Source: Pseudonocardia lacus (GTDB lineage Bacteria > Actinomycetota > Actinomycetes > Mycobacteriales > Pseudonocardiaceae). From it: 33,244 nucleotides of DNA. The notes beneath the pieces were generated by a model. It worked only from the letters and a program-made list of their open reading frames with translations, was not told the DNA's origin and ran no database searches. The DNA is taken from contig NZ_JAHDTH010000077.1 in the NCBI RefSeq assembly GCF_018531445.1, positions 1-33,244 on the forward strand, read 5' to 3'. The translations under genes and the position numbers were made by a program. Position 1 is the stretch's first letter. Every line of letters begins with the position of its first letter. This document shows, one piece after another, positions 31,024 through 33,244 of the stretch.

Positions 31024-33244
31024 ACCGGGAGCGGCGGCGGCGCGGCGGGCGGCGGCCACCGCGGTGGTGTCGCCGAGGGTGGCGCCGTAGTCGACGACAG
31101 CGGCGAAGTCGGCGCCGAGGGCCGTGCGGGCCGCGCGTTCGACGGCGTCCAGCCGGGCGGCGTCGGGGCCGAAGACCGGCGACGCCCGCCGGCTCGCCCG
31201 CAGCGCGCCCAGCAACAGGGCCGCATCGGCGTGCCGCTCGACCCGGGACAGCGCCTCCACCAGCGCCCGGATGGCGATCCACAGCTGGCTCCACGCCCCG
31301 AACCCGTGCCAGTGGTCGATCAGCGGGCCGAACGCGGCCAGCGCCGCGGCCGGGTCGGCGCTCTCCCGGGCGGCCGAGGTCAGCAGGGTGTGCCGGGCGA
31401 TGCCGGCGATGAAGCCCGATCCGACCTCCTCCGCGGCGCGCACCGCGGCCGTCAGGTGCGCGGCCGCCCCCGGCTCCCCCGCCTCGGCGCGCCGCTCGCC
31501 CCGCGCGTAGCTGGTCCAGGCGCGCGCGGTGGGCGAGCCGAGCCGGTCCGCGACGACGGCCAGCGCCCGCTCGTGCGCTTCGGACGCCGCGCGCTCGCCG
31601 GCGTAGGCGCAGATGATCGTCAGGTCGGTCAGCGCGAGCACCTGGCCCTCCACGTCCCCGGCCTGCTCGTAGAGCGGGAGCGCGGCGCGGAGGTGCTGGA
31701 CTGCGGCACCCAGGTCGCCGCGGAAGCTGGCCACGTTGGCCAACGACTCGTGCGCGTCACGGGCCGAGGTGGGGTCGTCCGTGCGGGCGGCCAGCTCCAG
31801 GGCGCGGTGCGCCTGCTCGGAGGCCGCGTCCAGCTCGCCGTGCATCCACCGCACCGACGCGGAGAGCCCGAGCAACCGGGCGACCAGCGGGTCGGCCGCG
31901 GGCCCGACCACCTCGAGGGTGCGGTCGAGCACCCGCGCGAGGTCGACGCGCCCGCGCAGGTAGGCCAGCTCGGCGAACAGCAGCGTGAGCCGCAGCAGCC
32001 GCGGGCGCGGGCCGTTCGCGCACAGCCAGTCGTGCGCGCGGTTCAGGTCGGCGAGGTGGGCGTCGAACCGGCGCACCGCGGCGGCCTCACCGGGACCGCG
32101 CCGCGCGGCCCGCAGCTCGTCGGCCAGCCCGACCGCCCATTCCGCGTGCCGGGCCCGCAGCCGGGGCGTGTCCGGGTCGGTGGCCAGGTGGGTGCGACCG
32201 TACGCGCGCAGCGTCTCCAGCATCCCGAACCGGGCCGGCTCCCCCGGGCGGCGCACCACCAGCGAGCGCTCCACGAGGTCGACGAGCCCGTCGTCCCGCC
32301 CGCAGACCGCCCGCACGGCGGCGCCCTCGACCGGCCCGGCGAACACCGAGATCCGGTCGAACAGGGCGCGCTGGCCGTCGTCGAGCAGGCCGTAGGACCA
32401 GTCGACCACGTCGCGCAGCGAGCGGTGCCGGGGCGCGGCCGTGCGCCGCCCGCCGCGCAGCACGTCGAGGGCGTTCGGCTGCTCCAGCGCCTCCAGCAGG
32501 CCGGCCAGCCCCAGGTGCACGGCCCGGCCGGCGGCCAGCTCGACGGCCAGCGGCAGCCCGTCGACGTGCCGGCACACCCGCTCGACCAGCGCCGCCTGCC
32601 CCGGCGCGTCCGCGTCGCCCGCGTGCATCCGGTCGGCCAGCAGCCGGGCCGCGGCGGCCGGGTCCAGCGGCGCCACCGCGTGCACCTGCTCGCCGTCGAC
32701 GCGCAGCGGCTCGCGGCTGGTCGCCAGCACGTCGACGTGCAGCGTGCCGGCCGCCACCGCCTCCACCACGGCGGCGACCTCGTCGGCCACGTGCTCGCAG
32801 TTGTCCAGCACCAGCAGCTGGTGGCGCACCGCGAGCCCGTCCACGACCAGGTCGGCCAGCGACCCGGCGCGCAGGTCCGACAGCCCGAGCGCCGCGGCCA
32901 GCGCGGCGCCGACGTCGCCCGGCCCGCCGCTGCCGAACTCGACCAGCAGCGCGCCGTCGGCGTAGCGCCCGGCGACCGCGGCGGCGACGTGCGCGGCCAG
33001 CCGCGTCTTCCCGACCCCGCCCGGCCCGCACAGGGTGACGACGCGGCAGCGCTCCAGCCGCCCGAGGACGGCGGCCAGGTCGGCGTCGCGACCGACGAAC
33101 GAGCTGACCGGCACCCGGACCGGCGCCACCTTCCGGGCGACCGGGCCGGGCAGCTCCTGGCGCAGCACGCGCAGGTGCACCGCGCGCAGCTCGGGCCCGG
33201 GTTCGACGCCCAGCTCGCCGTCGAGCCGGTCGCGCAGGCGGGCG
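30973..33244 (-). CDS. SARP/AfsR-like transcriptional regulator with NTPase and TPR domains (5' end beyond window)
   Basis: 756 residues are visible, and the frame is still open at the right edge. The first visible residues (LRDRLDGELGVEPGPELRAVH) are the end of a bacterial transcriptional activation (BTAD) domain, so a winged-helix DNA-binding domain should lie outside. Next is an NB-ARC/STAND ATPase with Walker A CGPGGVGKTR (33001-33030), Walker B LLVLDNCEH (near 32791-32817), ATSREPL sensor, GLPLAVELAA and a winged helix with LRDVVDWSYGLLDD. Then come TPR-like helices (about 32100-31100). Such regulators control secondary metabolism or other local clusters. The last ~17 codons are read through a cruciform repeat that gives the stop. 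Confidence 0.85.
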   Translation of the reverse strand, partial: ARLRDRLDGELGVEPGPELRAVHLRVLRQELPGPVARKVAPVRVPVSSFVGRDADLAAVLGRLERCRVVTLCGPGGVGKTRLAAHVAAAVAGRYADGALLVEFGSGGPGDVGAALAAALGLSDLRAGSLADLVVDGLAVRHQLLVLDNCEHVADEVAAVVEAVAAGTLHVDVLATSREPLRVDGEQVHAVAPLDPAAAARLLADRMHAGDADAPGQAALVERVCRHVDGLPLAVELAAGRAVHLGLAGLLEALEQPNALDVLRGGRRTAAPRHRSLRDVVDWSYGLLDDGQRALFDRISVFAGPVEGAAVRAVCGRDDGLVDLVERSLVVRRPGEPARFGMLETLRAYGRTHLATDPDTPRLRARHAEWAVGLADELRAARRGPGEAAAVRRFDAHLADLNRAHDWLCANGPRPRLLRLTLLFAELAYLRGRVDLARVLDRTLEVVGPAADPLVARLLGLSASVRWMHGELDAASEQAHRALELAARTDDPTSARDAHESLANVASFRGDLGAAVQHLRAALPLYEQAGDVEGQVLALTDLTIICAYAGERAASEAHERALAVVADRLGSPTARAWTSYARGERRAEAGEPGAAAHLTAAVRAAEEVGSGFIAGIARHTLLTSAARESADPAAALAAFGPLIDHWHGFGAWSQLWIAIRALVEALSRVERHADAALLLGALRASRRASPVFGPDAARLDAVERAARTALGADFAAVVDYGATLGDTTAVAAARRAAAAPGSGKPPSGRVASGTWLS

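Overview
The window is very high in G+C, has few and short intergenic gaps, and uses many GTG starts. Together with the gene set (SARP/AfsR-type regulator, DUF2243-CtaG pair, IdeR-like iron box, rrn leader with the actinobacterial 'TTGAGAACTCAA' element) this points to a high-G+C actinobacterium. Protein and leader similarity by eye suggest Pseudonocardiaceae (Pseudonocardia-like); that placement is inference.

Left part (1-13290), all on the minus strand and mostly housekeeping. Positions 1-375 hold the promoters and transcribed leader of an rRNA operon whose 16S gene lies just off the left edge. Going right are tyrS, an orphan iron-siderophore binding lipoprotein behind an IdeR/DtxR-type box, a 3-methyladenine DNA glycosylase and an aspartate-type aminotransferase. 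Next is a complete arginine operon argC-J-B-D-F-R-G-H. It is read leftward from one promoter at 13298-13326 that carries an ArgR-type operator. Seven of its eight genes run with overlaps of 1, 4 or 17 nt; only argC-argJ has a spacer. ArgG is the long E. coli-like (type 2) form.

Middle (13400-21893). On the plus strand are an AlkD-like DNA alkylation repair protein, a luciferase-like flavin monooxygenase and an anchored or secreted protein of unknown role. On the minus strand are pheS-pheT and then a signalling group: a NarL-type response regulator, a sensorless histidine kinase and a second NarL-type regulator. A 694-bp stretch without a convincing gene (21894-22587) follows. It is rich in palindromes, including a perfect GACGTAG-N5-CTACGTC site.

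Right part (22588-33244). A three-ORF plus-strand unit encodes an ATP-grasp ligase, a 66-codon remnant of a UDP-GlcNAc 2-epimerase and a HAD hydrolase, coupled by overlaps. It meets a small two-helix membrane protein on the minus strand. The infC-rpmI-rplT operon with a TrmH/SpoU methyltransferase follows; its infC begins with ATC and has a leader stem that can cover the Shine-Dalgarno sequence. Next come a small GCGCC-motif protein, a phosphodiesterase/catalase-like protein, an alpha/beta hydrolase, a DUF2243-CtaG membrane pair and a conserved membrane protein. Last is the 5'-truncated end of a SARP/AfsR-like NTPase regulator whose stop codon is supplied by a 51-bp cruciform repeat.

I saw no tRNA gene, CRISPR array, insertion sequence or prophage gene. 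The least explained parts are the ATP-grasp/epimerase-remnant/HAD unit with its palindromic upstream region, the infC leader, and the cruciform repeat.
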